A stretch of DNA of 64,000 nt from CAYRVX01 sp964427875 (GTDB lineage Bacteria > Planctomycetota > Phycisphaerae > SM23-33): NCBI GenBank assembly GCA_964427875.1, contig CAYRVX010000014.1, forward strand, positions 1 through 64,000, in the 5' to 3' direction. A program made the position numbers and the translations under genes. The notes below the pieces were generated by a model. It saw only the letters and a list, made by a program, of their open reading frames with translations. It ran no database searches and was not told the DNA's origin. Positions 1-8,950 of this stretch are shown in pieces; positions within the stretch are counted from its first letter, which is position 1; the number at the start of each line of letters is the position of its first letter.

Positions 1-579
1 CAACTCCCGGGGCCTGCGATCGTCTTTGCCAACAAAGGCGCCGCCGCGCGTGCGCTGCCGCCGGCGATGGCCGCCTCAGCGGGGCCGGATCGCCCGGTTC
101 GCTCGCGTGGGGCCGGCAGGGGGGACTGGCCTGTTCGGGGATGGATGACTTGCGCGGCTATGGGCGCTGCGTTCTCGGCACTGGTCGAACATCCCTGATC
201 TCCACTGCCGTTGGTTCCCCAACGTGGCGATCCTTCCGCGTCGCCGCCGCCATTATATGCGCCGGCCCGGAGAGGTCAAACCCTCCGCGTCGGAAAGATC
301 GGTTTTTTTGGCGAAAAGACGGTTCTCATCTTCGCCCCTTCGGCCTGCTCGGGGCCTTCAGAAAACCGTTGCGGCGGGCCGCGCGGTTCGGCTATCATGG
401 CGTCTGAAGGTACGAACGTCCCGTTTCCGCCGCGTCGGCGAGCACCAGACCCCGTCGAATGGATCGCTTGATCCCAGCTTCACTTCCGGCTGTATTCTGC
501 CGAAGAACCAGATGGCTATCTCACCGCCAAAACTGCGCTTGCAGCGAAAAGGAACGTACGGACAGACAAGGAGAAGACC
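1..579. other. Non-coding lead-in upstream of nagB
   Basis: I find no gene here that I can support. The open frames are short, overlap one another on both strands and show no family resemblance. A long frame on the minus strand runs in from nagB and is its antisense shadow. The last few bases, 568-573, form the ribosome binding site of nagB. Confidence 0.5.
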
Positions 580-1362
580 GTGGAAGTTGTTATCTGCGCC
601 GACTATGAGGAGCTTTCGGTCGCGGCCGCCGGGGTCGTCGCCGGAGTTATCAGGAGCAAGCCCGATGCCGTCCTCGGCCTGGCCACCGGCTCCACGCCGC
701 TGGGGCTCTACAAGGAGCTGATCCGCATGCACGCCGAGGAGGGCCTGGACTTCTCGGCGGTCACGACGTTCAACCTCGACGAATACGTCGGCCTGGCCGG
801 CGAGCACGAGCAGAGCTATCGGCACTTCATGAACGAAAACCTCTTCCAGCACGTCAACGTGCCTTTGGAGAGGACGCACGTTCCGTCGGGCACGGCGGAG
901 GACTACTGTGTCCACTGCCGCCAGTACGAGCAGCTCATCGAGCAGGCCGGCGGCATCGACGTGCAGGTCCTGGGCATCGGCTCCGACGGGCACATCGCCT
1001 TCAACGAGCCGGGCACGTCGCTGGCCTCCCGGACGCGCATCAAGACGCTGGCCGAACAGACCATCAACGACAACGCCCGGTTCTTCGAGAAGAAGGAAGA
1101 CGTGCCGATTTACGCCGTCACGATGGGTGTCGGGACGATCCTGGAGGCCCGCAAGCTGATCCTTCTGGCCACCGGGGCCGACAAGGCCGACGCCGTCGCG
1201 GCGTGCGTCGAGGGGCCGGTCTCCAGCATGTGCACGGCCAGTGCGCTGCAACTGCATCCCGACGCGGCGGTCTTCGTCGATCGCCAGGCCGCCGCCGGCC
1301 TCAAGATGCGCGAGTACTACGAGTGGATCCAGGCCAACAAGCCCGGCGCGCCGAAGCACTGA
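580..1362 (+). CDS. nagB: Glucosamine-6-phosphate deaminase
   Basis: Cytoplasmic enzyme that converts glucosamine 6-phosphate to fructose 6-phosphate and ammonia in amino-sugar catabolism. At 260 residues it is close to the usual 260-270. The N-terminal phosphate-binding segment GLATGSTPLGLYKEL (33-47) is present. The active-site residues line up with the E. coli enzyme: Asp67 in LDEYVGL, and Asp136, His138 and Glu143 in GIGSDGHIAFNEPG. The C-terminal segment TMGVGTILEARK is also typical. The start is GTG at 580, with AAGGAG at 568-573 six bases upstream. The next gene begins 19 bases after the stop, so the two are probably cotranscribed. Family assignment is secure. Confidence 0.96.
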   Translation: MEVVICADYEELSVAAAGVVAGVIRSKPDAVLGLATGSTPLGLYKELIRMHAEEGLDFSAVTTFNLDEYVGLAGEHEQSYRHFMNENLFQHVNVPLERTHVPSGTAEDYCVHCRQYEQLIEQAGGIDVQVLGIGSDGHIAFNEPGTSLASRTRIKTLAEQTINDNARFFEKKEDVPIYAVTMGVGTILEARKLILLATGADKADAVAACVEGPVSSMCTASALQLHPDAAVFVDRQAAAGLKMREYYEWIQANKPGAPKH

Positions 1363-1381
1363 CGCAAGGAAAGGGTCCCTT

Positions 1382-3586
1382 ATGAGCGAGATACGGGTCG
1401 TTCCCATCGGGTCGCTGGGGCGGGACTTCGTTCCCGCCGAGCTCCTCCCCGATCGCCGGGACGAGTATCACCTTCGGGACGAGCAGTCGCCCCGGCCGGC
1501 GGAGGATTGGCGGCACCTGCGGGCCGAGGATATCGAGACCCTCGTCAAGAACGGCAACACGACCGAGGACTGGGAGTCGATCCTCGTGACGGATCACTTC
1601 GCCCCGCACCTGGTGAAGGACTGCGAGTTTTACGGCCTGGTGCGGATCGGACGCCTCGACGAGGTGTACCTGGAGCACCATGAGCTGACGGTGCCGGTCG
1701 GGCTGACCCACAGCCGGATCATCTCCTGCGACATCGGCGACAACGCGGCGATTCATCACGTCCGCTACCTGGCGCATTACATCATCGGCGACCACGTCAT
1801 CCTGCTGAACCTCGACGAGATGCACACGACGAACCACGCGAAGTTCGGCAACGGCATCGTCAAGGACGGCGAGGCCGAGGACGTGCGGATCTGGCTGGAC
1901 CTGATCAACGAGGCCGGCGGGCGCAGCGTGATGCCGTTCGACGGGATGATCTCTGCGGACGCGGCCTTGTGGGCGGGAAACCCGCAGGACTCGACGCTGC
2001 GGGAGCGCCTCGGGGCGATCACGCAGAAGCAGTTCGACCCGCGCCGCGGCTTCTACGGGACGGTCGGGGACAACTGCGTCATCAAGAACTGCCGCGTCAT
2101 CAAGGACGTCAAGATCGGCCCGGCCTGCTACATCAAGGGCGCCAACAAGCTCAAGAACCTCACGATCAACTCCAGCCGCCAGGAGCCGAGCCAGATCGGC
2201 GAGGGCGTCGAGATGGTCAACGGGATCGTCGGGCGGGGCTGTCACATCTTCTACGGCTGCAAGGCCGTCCGGTTCGTCCTGTGCGACAACAGCAGCCTGA
2301 AGTACGGCGCCCGGCTGATCCATTCGCTGCTCGGCGACAACTCGACCATCTCCTGCTGCGAGGTGCTGAACGACCTGATCTTTCCGGCCCACGAGCAGCA
2401 CCACAACAACTCGTTCCTGGTCGCTTCGCTGGTGATGGGACAGAGCAACCTGGCCGCGTGCGCGACGATCGGCTCCAACCACAACAGCCGGGCGCCCGAC
2501 GGCGAGATCCACGCCGGCCGGGGATTCTGGCCGGGGCTGTGCGTCAGCCTCAAGCACAACTGCAAGTTCGCGTCGTTCACGCTGCTGGCCAAGGCCGACT
2601 ACCCCGCCGAGCTGAACGTGCCGCTCCCGTTCAGCCTGGTCAGCGACGACCCGGCCGGCAACCGCCTCCAGATCATGCCCGGCTACTGGTGGCTGCACAA
2701 CATGTACGCCCTGGCACGCAACACATGGAAGTTCGCCGCGCGCGACAAGCGCAGGCGAAAGGTCCAGAACATCGAGTTCGACTCGCTCGCCCCGGACACG
2801 GCCGAGGAAATGCTCGCCGCGATGGAGCTCCTGGCCGAGTGGACGGCCAAGGCGCACCTGCTCGCCCGGGGCGAATCGGCGGCCGGGAGGAAGCCGGCCG
2901 AGCTCGCCGCGACGGGCCACCAACTGCTCCGCGGCCGCTGCGAGAACGTCCGGGCCCTCGAGGTCCTCGCCGAAGGCGTGGAGAAGTCCAAGCGGAAGGC
3001 CGTCGTCCTGAAAGCCCGCGCCGGGTACCGCGCCTACCGCGAGATGCTGCATTACTACGGCGTGAAGAACCTGTTGGCATACATGAAGGACAGCGCGGGC
3101 GCCACGCTGGCGTCGACGTGCCGGGCGCTCGCCGGCGAACGGCAGAGAGAGTGGGTCAACCTGGGCGGACAGATCATCTCCGCCGCCGACCTGGAGCGGC
3201 TCAAGGACGACGTCAAGGGCGGGCGGCTGGACTCCTGGCCGGATATCCACGCCGCCTACGACCGCCTGTGGGCCAAGTACCCGCGCGACAAGCAGCGCCA
3301 TGCGCTGGCGGCCCTGCTGAAGGTGCTCGACGCCGACGAGCTGACGGCGGAGCTGTGGTCTGGGGCCCTCGACGAGGCCGTCCGGATCCAGCAGTACGTC
3401 CGCGACCAGACCTACGAGTCGCGCAGGAAGGACTTCGACAGCCCCTTCCGGAGGATGGTCTACGACAGCGACGAGCAGATGACCGCGGTGCTCGGCTCGG
3501 CCGAGGAGAACAGCTTCGTCCAGCAGCTCCGCCGGGAGACGGAGGACTTCGAGCGGCTCGTCGCCGAGGTGAAGGCCAGGTCCTGA
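1382..3586 (+). CDS. DUF4954 family protein with left-handed beta-helix (hexapeptide) core
   Basis: 734 residues from the ATG at 1382, preceded by AAGGAAAGGG. An open frame extends further upstream inside nagB, but no start there makes sense. The N-terminal 30-110 residues and the long middle section look like the DUF4954 family known mainly from Bacteroidota and Planctomycetota. The middle contains irregular hexapeptide-type turns (for example CVIKNCRVIKDVKIGPACYI and SLKYGARLIHSLLGDNSTIS) as in nucleotide-sugar acyltransferases and pyrophosphorylases. The C-terminal 230 residues are helical and charged. There is no signal peptide. Directly following nagB, it probably acts on an amino-sugar phosphate or nucleotide sugar, but the reaction is not known and this role is inferred from context. 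Confidence 0.82.
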   Translation: MSEIRVVPIGSLGRDFVPAELLPDRRDEYHLRDEQSPRPAEDWRHLRAEDIETLVKNGNTTEDWESILVTDHFAPHLVKDCEFYGLVRIGRLDEVYLEHHELTVPVGLTHSRIISCDIGDNAAIHHVRYLAHYIIGDHVILLNLDEMHTTNHAKFGNGIVKDGEAEDVRIWLDLINEAGGRSVMPFDGMISADAALWAGNPQDSTLRERLGAITQKQFDPRRGFYGTVGDNCVIKNCRVIKDVKIGPACYIKGANKLKNLTINSSRQEPSQIGEGVEMVNGIVGRGCHIFYGCKAVRFVLCDNSSLKYGARLIHSLLGDNSTISCCEVLNDLIFPAHEQHHNNSFLVASLVMGQSNLAACATIGSNHNSRAPDGEIHAGRGFWPGLCVSLKHNCKFASFTLLAKADYPAELNVPLPFSLVSDDPAGNRLQIMPGYWWLHNMYALARNTWKFAARDKRRRKVQNIEFDSLAPDTAEEMLAAMELLAEWTAKAHLLARGESAAGRKPAELAATGHQLLRGRCENVRALEVLAEGVEKSKRKAVVLKARAGYRAYREMLHYYGVKNLLAYMKDSAGATLASTCRALAGERQREWVNLGGQIISAADLERLKDDVKGGRLDSWPDIHAAYDRLWAKYPRDKQRHALAALLKVLDADELTAELWSGALDEAVRIQQYVRDQTYESRRKDFDSPFRRMVYDSDEQMTAVLGSAEENSFVQQLRRETEDFERLVAEVKARS

Positions 3587-3711
3587 GCACACGCCGCGAG
3601 CGGGCCTCGGCGGGGCCTTTTTCCAAATCCCGCGGGAACTTGATGTGCCCGCTGCGTTAGGTTATAGGGAACGGCGGACTGCGACCCCCAGAGGACGGAA
3701 AGGAAACGCCG

Positions 3712-4935
3712 ATGAGATGCACCGGCGTATCGGTCGCATTGGCACTGAGCTTGGCGTTCAGCCCGGCCGTGGTGGCGGATGACTGGCCGCAGTGGCGCGG
3801 CCCGGACCGCACGGGCATATCCACGGAAACGGGGCTGCTGAAGAGTTGGCCGGAGGATGGGCCGAAGGAGCTCTGGGCGATCGAGACGCTGGGCAAGGGC
3901 TTCGGCTCGCCGTCGATCGTGGAGGGGACCGTCTACATCACCGGCGCCGAGGGCAAGAAGGGCGTCCTGTACGCCCTGGGGCCCGATGGCAAGGTCAGGT
4001 GGAAGCAGCCCTTCGGCATGCTGTTCACCCGGAGCTATCCCGTGACGCGCTGCACGCCGACCGTCGAGGCCGGCAGCGTCTACGTCTACAGCAGCGGCGG
4101 GTGGGCCGCCTGCCTCGACGCGAAGAGCGGCCAGCGGAAGTGGGGCCTCGATACCTTGAGGAAGTTCGACGGGAGGAACATCCGCTGGGGGATCGCCGAA
4201 TCGCCCCTGATCGCCGGCGAGCTGTACATCTGTCAGCCTGGCGGCCCGGACGCCTCCGTCGTGGCGCTGAACAAGAAGACCGGCAAGACCGTCTGGACCA
4301 GCAAGGGCCTCGGCGAGCGCAGCGCCTACTGCTCGCCTCTGCTGATCCAGGTCGGCGACATGCGCCGGATCGTCACGCAGACGGAGGACCACATCGTCGG
4401 CCTGAACGCCGCGACGGGCGAGGTCCTCTGGAAGATCTACCAGCGCAACAAGTACGCCGCGCACCCGAACACGCCGCTGTTCTTCGACAACATGATCTTC
4501 ATATCCAGCGGCTACGGCCATGGCAGCCAACTGCTCAAGCTCAGCGCCGATGGCTCCGGGGCCTCGCAGGTCTGGAGCGAGCGGAAGCTCGACTGCCACC
4601 ACGAGGGCGTCCTGCTCATCGACGGCTACATCTACGGGTCTCCCTCCAGGGGCAGGCTCCTGTGCATGGACCCCAAGGACGGCAAGGTCCTCTACCTCGT
4701 GCAGGAGGTCAGGAAGGCCTCGATCACCTACGCCGATCAGCGGCTCTACGCCTACGACGAGAAGGGCGGCGGCGTCTCGCTCGTCGAGGTCTCCCCCAGC
4801 GGCTACAAGCTCCACGGGCAGTTTTGCGTGAAGAAGGGCTCCGGGCCGCATTGGGCCCACCCCGTAGTCGCCAACGGCGTCCTCTACATCCGCCACGGCG
4901 AGGCCTTCATGGCCTACGACGTGAAGGCCAGGTGA
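3712..4935 (+). CDS. Secreted PQQ-like beta-propeller protein
   Basis: 407 residues with a signal peptide of about 22 residues (hydrophobic VALALSLAFSPAVVA) followed by DDWPQWRGPDRTGIS, the usual opening of planctomycete PQQ-like propellers. Several blades repeat the Trp-containing pattern: VRWKQPF, QRKWGLDT, KTVWTSKGL, EVLWKIYQ. Proteins of this type are exported eight-bladed propellers, but most lack a bound PQQ and a known reaction; a role in binding or scaffolding outside the cytoplasm is the best guess. It stands alone, 126 bases downstream of the DUF4954 gene, and ends in front of a terminator-like hairpin at 4963. Confidence 0.85.
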   Translation: MRCTGVSVALALSLAFSPAVVADDWPQWRGPDRTGISTETGLLKSWPEDGPKELWAIETLGKGFGSPSIVEGTVYITGAEGKKGVLYALGPDGKVRWKQPFGMLFTRSYPVTRCTPTVEAGSVYVYSSGGWAACLDAKSGQRKWGLDTLRKFDGRNIRWGIAESPLIAGELYICQPGGPDASVVALNKKTGKTVWTSKGLGERSAYCSPLLIQVGDMRRIVTQTEDHIVGLNAATGEVLWKIYQRNKYAAHPNTPLFFDNMIFISSGYGHGSQLLKLSADGSGASQVWSERKLDCHHEGVLLIDGYIYGSPSRGRLLCMDPKDGKVLYLVQEVRKASITYADQRLYAYDEKGGGVSLVEVSPSGYKLHGQFCVKKGSGPHWAHPVVANGVLYIRHGEAFMAYDVKAR

Positions 4936-4962
4936 CGCGGCGGTCAACTCCACCGAGGACCG

Positions 4963-4992
4963 AGGCCCGCGACCCACGCCCCGGGCCTTTTG
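4963..4992 (+). terminator. Possible rho-independent terminator
   Basis: AGGCCC at 4963-4968 can pair with GGGCCT at 4983-4988, and the pair is followed by TTT. It lies 28 bases after the stop codon of the propeller gene. The stem is short and the T-run brief, so this is only moderately convincing. Confidence 0.4.
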
Positions 4993-5138
4993 GTGGGCCT
5001 TGATGCTCCATGACCATGCGCGGTCGTGGCAGTCCGTTTGGCGCCGGGCCGTACGGCCGCCGTTCCGGCGACGTGCCGTCGCCGGCTAAACGGGTTGTGC
5101 GTCACGGGACAGCGCACCATCACCTGGACAAGACGGCC

Positions 5139-6314
5139 ATGGCGGCGATACGCGTTCGAGGAATTGTCAGTCTGGCGAACCTGGTGCGGCGGGAGCTGGC
5201 CGGGGCGGTGTCGGCCGGCGCGCTGGAGCGCCTGCGGCAGGAGGTGACCGACGGGCTCGAGCAGCTCGACGTGATCCTGGCCGACCACGGGATGGGGCCG
5301 GAGGCGATGTCGCCTGCGGCACGGAAGGCCTACGAGTTCCTCAAGAGCGTGGACTTCAGCGCCGTGGCTGCGTCCGACTCACCCGGTGACGAGCGGTACT
5401 ACCGCGGCAGCGTGCGACTGCCGGGCGTCCGGCGGTTCCTGCGGGACCTTCTCGATCGCCTGGCCCGCCAAGCCGCCCCTCCCGAGCTGGATGGGCTGCA
5501 CGCGGAGATCCGCCGGCAGGCCGAGGCCATCGACGAGCTGCTGGAGGCCGAGAGCGTTCGCCCCGAGCACCTCAAGGATGAGTCGCGAGCGATTCGCGCG
5601 TGGCTGGCCTACTTCGCCGACCGCGAGCACTTCGACGCGTACGTGGCGACGGTCGGTCGCGCCGGCCCGGCGTTCGACGTGCAGGCGGCTGCGTCGCCGA
5701 GACATGCCCCGCCGGTGACGGTCCATTTCCGCCCGATGAAGGGCATATACCGCATCCGGGCTGGCGTCGGCGGCACCCGCGTGCACCTGCCGACGCCGAT
5801 GATCAGCTTCTCGCGCGAGGCGTTCGACGTCCTGGCGGCCATCGCTTTTCGCAAGGCCCCAGGCGGGCAGTTCGTCCAGGAGCAGATGCTCGCCCCGGCG
5901 TACCAGGGCATCCTGGCGGAGATGGAGCTCCTGGCCGGCGGCGTCCAGACGGCGGCGGGCGTGTTCCACGACCTGGCCGCGGCGTTCGACCGCGTCAACG
6001 CCGCCTTCTTCGATTCGGCGATGCCCCGCCCGCGCCTACTGTGGAGCCGGACGCTCTCGATGCGCAAGTTCGGCCACTACGACGCCGTTCACGACACCGT
6101 CATGATCGGCGCGGCGGTGGACGCCGAAGGCGTGCCGGCCTTCGTGGTGGACTTCCTTGTCTATCACGAGCTGCTGCACAAGAAGCTCGGCGTCACCTGG
6201 CGCGGCGGCCGGCGCAGGGCCCACACGCCTCAGTTCCGCCGGGCCGAGAGGCGCTTCCCGCGCCGCGCGGAGGCCGAGGCCGTCCTGAAACGGCTCGCCA
6301 AGGCGGCCCGCTGA
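5139..6314 (+). CDS. SprT-like / zinc metalloprotease-type protein
   Basis: 391 residues from the ATG at 5139. The frame is open from 5010, but the extra 43 residues look like translated leader, and no strong Shine-Dalgarno marks either start. The C-terminal third carries YHELLHKKLG with His343, Glu344 and His347 arranged as the HExxH zinc site, followed by HTPQFRRAERRFP, which resembles the SprT-like family. The N-terminal 200 residues are helical and unrecognised. There is no signal peptide, so it should act in the cytoplasm. SprT-domain proteins include DNA-protein crosslink proteases, but that role cannot be assumed here. The gene stands between a propeller gene and a GH4 gene with no obvious functional link. 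Confidence 0.65.
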   Translation: MAAIRVRGIVSLANLVRRELAGAVSAGALERLRQEVTDGLEQLDVILADHGMGPEAMSPAARKAYEFLKSVDFSAVAASDSPGDERYYRGSVRLPGVRRFLRDLLDRLARQAAPPELDGLHAEIRRQAEAIDELLEAESVRPEHLKDESRAIRAWLAYFADREHFDAYVATVGRAGPAFDVQAAASPRHAPPVTVHFRPMKGIYRIRAGVGGTRVHLPTPMISFSREAFDVLAAIAFRKAPGGQFVQEQMLAPAYQGILAEMELLAGGVQTAAGVFHDLAAAFDRVNAAFFDSAMPRPRLLWSRTLSMRKFGHYDAVHDTVMIGAAVDAEGVPAFVVDFLVYHELLHKKLGVTWRGGRRRAHTPQFRRAERRFPRRAEAEAVLKRLAKAAR

Positions 6315-6411
6315 CGCGGCCGGGCGGCTTGCGGGCACACCCGCCCGGTGGTACCATGCCGCCTCTGCTGGCGCGGCAAGAGCGCCAATTGCCCTTGCTG
6401 GAGAGGAGAAC

Positions 6412-7977
6412 ATGGCGATCAAGGTAGCCTTCATCGGGGCGGGGAGCGTCGGCTTCACCCGCGGGCTGTTCCGCGACATCCTGACCGTGGGCGAGCTGAC
6501 GGACACGCACTTCGCGATGACCGACATCAACCGGCGGAACCTGGACATGGTCGTCCAGTTGTGCAGGAAGGACCTCCGCACGAACGGCCTGCCCGCGAAG
6601 ATCACCGCCACCACGAACCGCCGCAGGGCGCTGGAGGGCGCCGACTACGTGATCAACTGCACGCGGATCGGCGGGCTGGAGGCGTTCAAGCTCGACATCG
6701 AGGTCCCCCTGAAGTACGGCGTGGACCAGTGCGTGGGCGACACGCTGTGCGCCGGGGGGATCATGTACGGGCAGCGGAACATTCCGTGCGTGCTCGACTT
6801 TTGCAGGGACATTCGCGAGGTGGCCGACCGCAACTGCCTCTTCCTGAACTACGCCAACCCCAACGCCATGAACACGTGGGCGGCCAACGAGTACGGGTGC
6901 GTGCCGACGATCGGGCTGTGCCACGGCGTCGAGGGCGGCCACCGCCAGATCGCCGAGGTCCTCGGCGCAAAGGACGCCGGCGAGGTGGACATCATCTGCG
7001 CGGGCATCAACCATCAGACGTGGTACATCCAGATCATCTACAAGGGCAGGCTCGTGAGCCCCGAGCGGCTGCTGAGGGCCTTCGAGCGCCACCCCGTATA
7101 CCGCAGGACGGAGAAGGTCCGCATCGACATGCTCCGGCGCTTCGGCTGCTACTGCACCGAGTCGAACGGGCACGTCTCCGAGTACGTGCCGTGGTATCGT
7201 AAGCGCCCCAGGGAGATCCGCAAGTGGATCGACCTGTCCGGTTGGATCAACGGCGAGACCGGCGGCTACCTCCGCGTCTGCACGGAGGGGCGCAACTGGT
7301 TCCAGAGGGACTTCCCCAAGTGGCTCGCCGCCGAGGATAAGCCCATCTCCCCCGCCAGCCGCGGCCACGAGCACGGCAGCTACATCATCGAAAGCCTCGA
7401 GACGGGGCGGGTGTACCGCGGGCACTTCAACGTGCCTAACGAGGGCTGCATCACCAACCTGCCCGACGACGCCATCGTCGAGGTGCCCGGCTACGTGGAC
7501 CGAAACGGCGTGAGCATCCCCCAGGTCGGCGACCTGCCGGACGGCTGTGCGGCCGTGTGCAACGCGTCCGTCAGCGTCCAGCGGCTGGCCGTCAAGGCGG
7601 CCGTCTTCGCCGACGTGGACATGCTCAAGCAGGCCATGATGATGGACCCGCTCGTCGGGGCCGTCTGCGACCCCGAGGAGATCTCGCAGATGACCGACGA
7701 GATGCTCGTCGCCCAGGCGAAGTGGCTGCCGCAGTTCCGCCGCGAGGTGCCCAGAGCCGCCAAGCGCCTGGCCTCGGCCCGAGCCGCCGGGAACTACCGG
7801 GGCACGCGCAAGTGGCGGGGCGCGGCGCGCGTGAAGCCCAGGACGATCGCCCAGATGCGAAGGCAGGCCTCCAGGCACCGCAAACAGGCCGCCGCCACCG
7901 ACAAGGCCGCCGCCGACCGCGCCAGGGACGCCAGGAAAGGCAAGAAGGCGAAAAGGGCTCCCGCCAAGAAGCCATGA
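6412..7977 (+). CDS. GH4 family NAD-dependent glycosidase (alpha-galactosidase/glucosidase type)
   Basis: 521 residues; start ATG at 6412 after GGAGAGGAG. The N-terminus VAFIGAGSVGFTRGL is the NAD-binding fold of family GH4. GH4 enzymes need NAD and a divalent metal and cleave by oxidation-elimination. The metal ligands are visible: Cys170-His171 in GLCHGVEGG, Asn149-Pro150 in YANPNAMNTW and His201 in GINHQTW. Substrate cannot be fixed; MelA-like alpha-galactosidases and alpha-glucosidases/glucuronidases are the nearest types. No signal peptide, so it works on imported oligosaccharides. Unusually, from about residue 445 the protein runs into a long Lys/Arg/Ala-rich tail ending KGKKAKRAPAKKP, which GH4 enzymes do not normally have. 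Confidence 0.9.
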   Translation: MAIKVAFIGAGSVGFTRGLFRDILTVGELTDTHFAMTDINRRNLDMVVQLCRKDLRTNGLPAKITATTNRRRALEGADYVINCTRIGGLEAFKLDIEVPLKYGVDQCVGDTLCAGGIMYGQRNIPCVLDFCRDIREVADRNCLFLNYANPNAMNTWAANEYGCVPTIGLCHGVEGGHRQIAEVLGAKDAGEVDIICAGINHQTWYIQIIYKGRLVSPERLLRAFERHPVYRRTEKVRIDMLRRFGCYCTESNGHVSEYVPWYRKRPREIRKWIDLSGWINGETGGYLRVCTEGRNWFQRDFPKWLAAEDKPISPASRGHEHGSYIIESLETGRVYRGHFNVPNEGCITNLPDDAIVEVPGYVDRNGVSIPQVGDLPDGCAAVCNASVSVQRLAVKAAVFADVDMLKQAMMMDPLVGAVCDPEEISQMTDEMLVAQAKWLPQFRREVPRAAKRLASARAAGNYRGTRKWRGAARVKPRTIAQMRRQASRHRKQAAATDKAAADRARDARKGKKAKRAPAKKP

Positions 7978-8035
7978 CGCAGAACCCGCGACAAGGGATG
8001 GCAAGTCGGCGCCCGCTCGGTCCCGTGCGCCGCAG

Positions 8036-8512
8036 CTACATGATGCCCTGACCCAAGGCCCGGCTCCCCTCGACAACCTTCAGGATCTCCTCGCGGACAA
8101 GGGCGGTTTTGGCGGAGAACCAAGCTGCGTCCAGATCAACTGCGTCCTCAACGGGAACGATCCCGTTGCGAGGACGCCCGAATTTGACGAGGTGGAACGG
8201 TGAGTGGCGCGTCCGTGCCATCACGCGGCCGTGAGCCATCATGTCGCGTATGCGCACTGCCTCGGCGTCAACAACTTTCTCGCTGCATCGACCCTTCACC
8301 GCTTGATTGAACCTGGAAACGAGCTCCGCGAGAGCGGCCCAATCCGTGAAGGAATTCTCCGCAACCGTGTCTCCCACGGACAGGTGCTCCAGCGAGATCG
8401 GAGGCTCCGTAGCTTCGTTGTCCTTCAAGAGGAAGGCTCGCAATGCAACCTCCAGGCTCTGGAGATTCGCGACGAGCCTGCCTATCGCAACGGCGTGGTT
8501 GTCAACATTCAT
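8036..8512 (-). CDS. Small protein with HEPN-like RX4H motif, function unknown
   Basis: 158 residues from the ATG at 8512, chosen because AAAGGGG lies about nine bases upstream; the frame is open to 8578. I do not recognise a named family. The segment RIRDMMAHGRVM contains Arg-x4-His followed by Gly-Arg, the arrangement seen in HEPN-fold RNases and in the unrelated neighbour at 9211-9744 (RHWLAHGRYW). The protein is otherwise predicted helical and cytoplasmic. The gene is less GC-rich than the metabolic genes to its left and opens the accessory region. A HEPN assignment rests on the motif alone and needs a profile comparison. Confidence 0.55.
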   Translation of the reverse strand: MNVDNHAVAIGRLVANLQSLEVALRAFLLKDNEATEPPISLEHLSVGDTVAENSFTDWAALAELVSRFNQAVKGRCSEKVVDAEAVRIRDMMAHGRVMARTRHSPFHLVKFGRPRNGIVPVEDAVDLDAAWFSAKTALVREEILKVVEGSRALGQGIM

Positions 8513-8683
8513 CGGCCGATACCCCTTTCTGATCTGTGCTCGGAGGACAACCCATTCGATGATCCGGATTCCCAGCAATTCTAGGTGTCCGACTGAGCAG
8601 AAGGCAAGCCGATTCCCACATTCTCACGGGAAGGGCAGGCCTCATGGGAGAGCGCCTCTGGAGGGCCGCAGGCCCGACTCCTG

Positions 8684-8825
8684 GTAGCCTCGGGCGCGAG
8701 CCCGTGGAAGGAGTGTCGGTACCGACAGAGCCCCCGCACGGGGGCGACTGAAGCGTTCAATCCCCCCCGTGCGGGGGCTCCATCGGATGGGACATCAAGC
8801 TCCACGGGCTCGCGCCCGAGGCTAC
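8684..8825. repeat. Nested inverted-repeat element, copy 1
   Basis: Perfect 25-base inverted arms lie at 8684-8708 and 8801-8825. Inside them, AGCCCCCGCACGGGGG at 8729-8744 is the exact inverse of 8764-8779, and TGTCGGTACCGACA at 8714-8727 is a perfect 14-base palindrome. The whole unit could fold into one long stem. A related unit with the same order of parts lies at 61261-61454, so this looks like a dispersed intergenic family rather than a simple terminator. Confidence 0.85.
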
Positions 8826-8950
8826 TGTCAGACGCCCCTGTCCGGGGCTTCTTTCCCCCCGCGCCCCCAGAACGCTTGTGCTTTCCCCCCGGTTGTCCCT
8901 GGGGGTGCCATTTGTCGATGCGGTAGAATGACACAGAGGTGCGACAACGC

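Noticed and set aside
462..500. Promoter upstream of nagB (TTGATC and TATTCT)
   Set aside because: The spacer is 19 bases and the boxes are poor; not better than chance in this sequence.
358..1407. 349-codon minus-strand frame over nagB
   Set aside because: Antisense of nagB plus its leader; no ribosome binding site or recognisable domain.
1301..3592. Long minus-strand frame opposite the DUF4954 gene
   Set aside because: It is the antisense shadow of a real GC-rich gene, with Val/Leu/Arg/Asp-rich text and no family likeness. The same holds for 12141-14387, 16359-19211 (plus), 45824-48520 (plus) and similar frames.
3602..3622. Terminator after the DUF4954 gene
   Set aside because: GGCC facing GGCC with TTTTT after it gives only a four-base stem; too weak to list.
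8684..8825. Possible CRISPR array
   Set aside because: The repeated parts are inverted, not direct and regularly spaced, and no cas genes are near.
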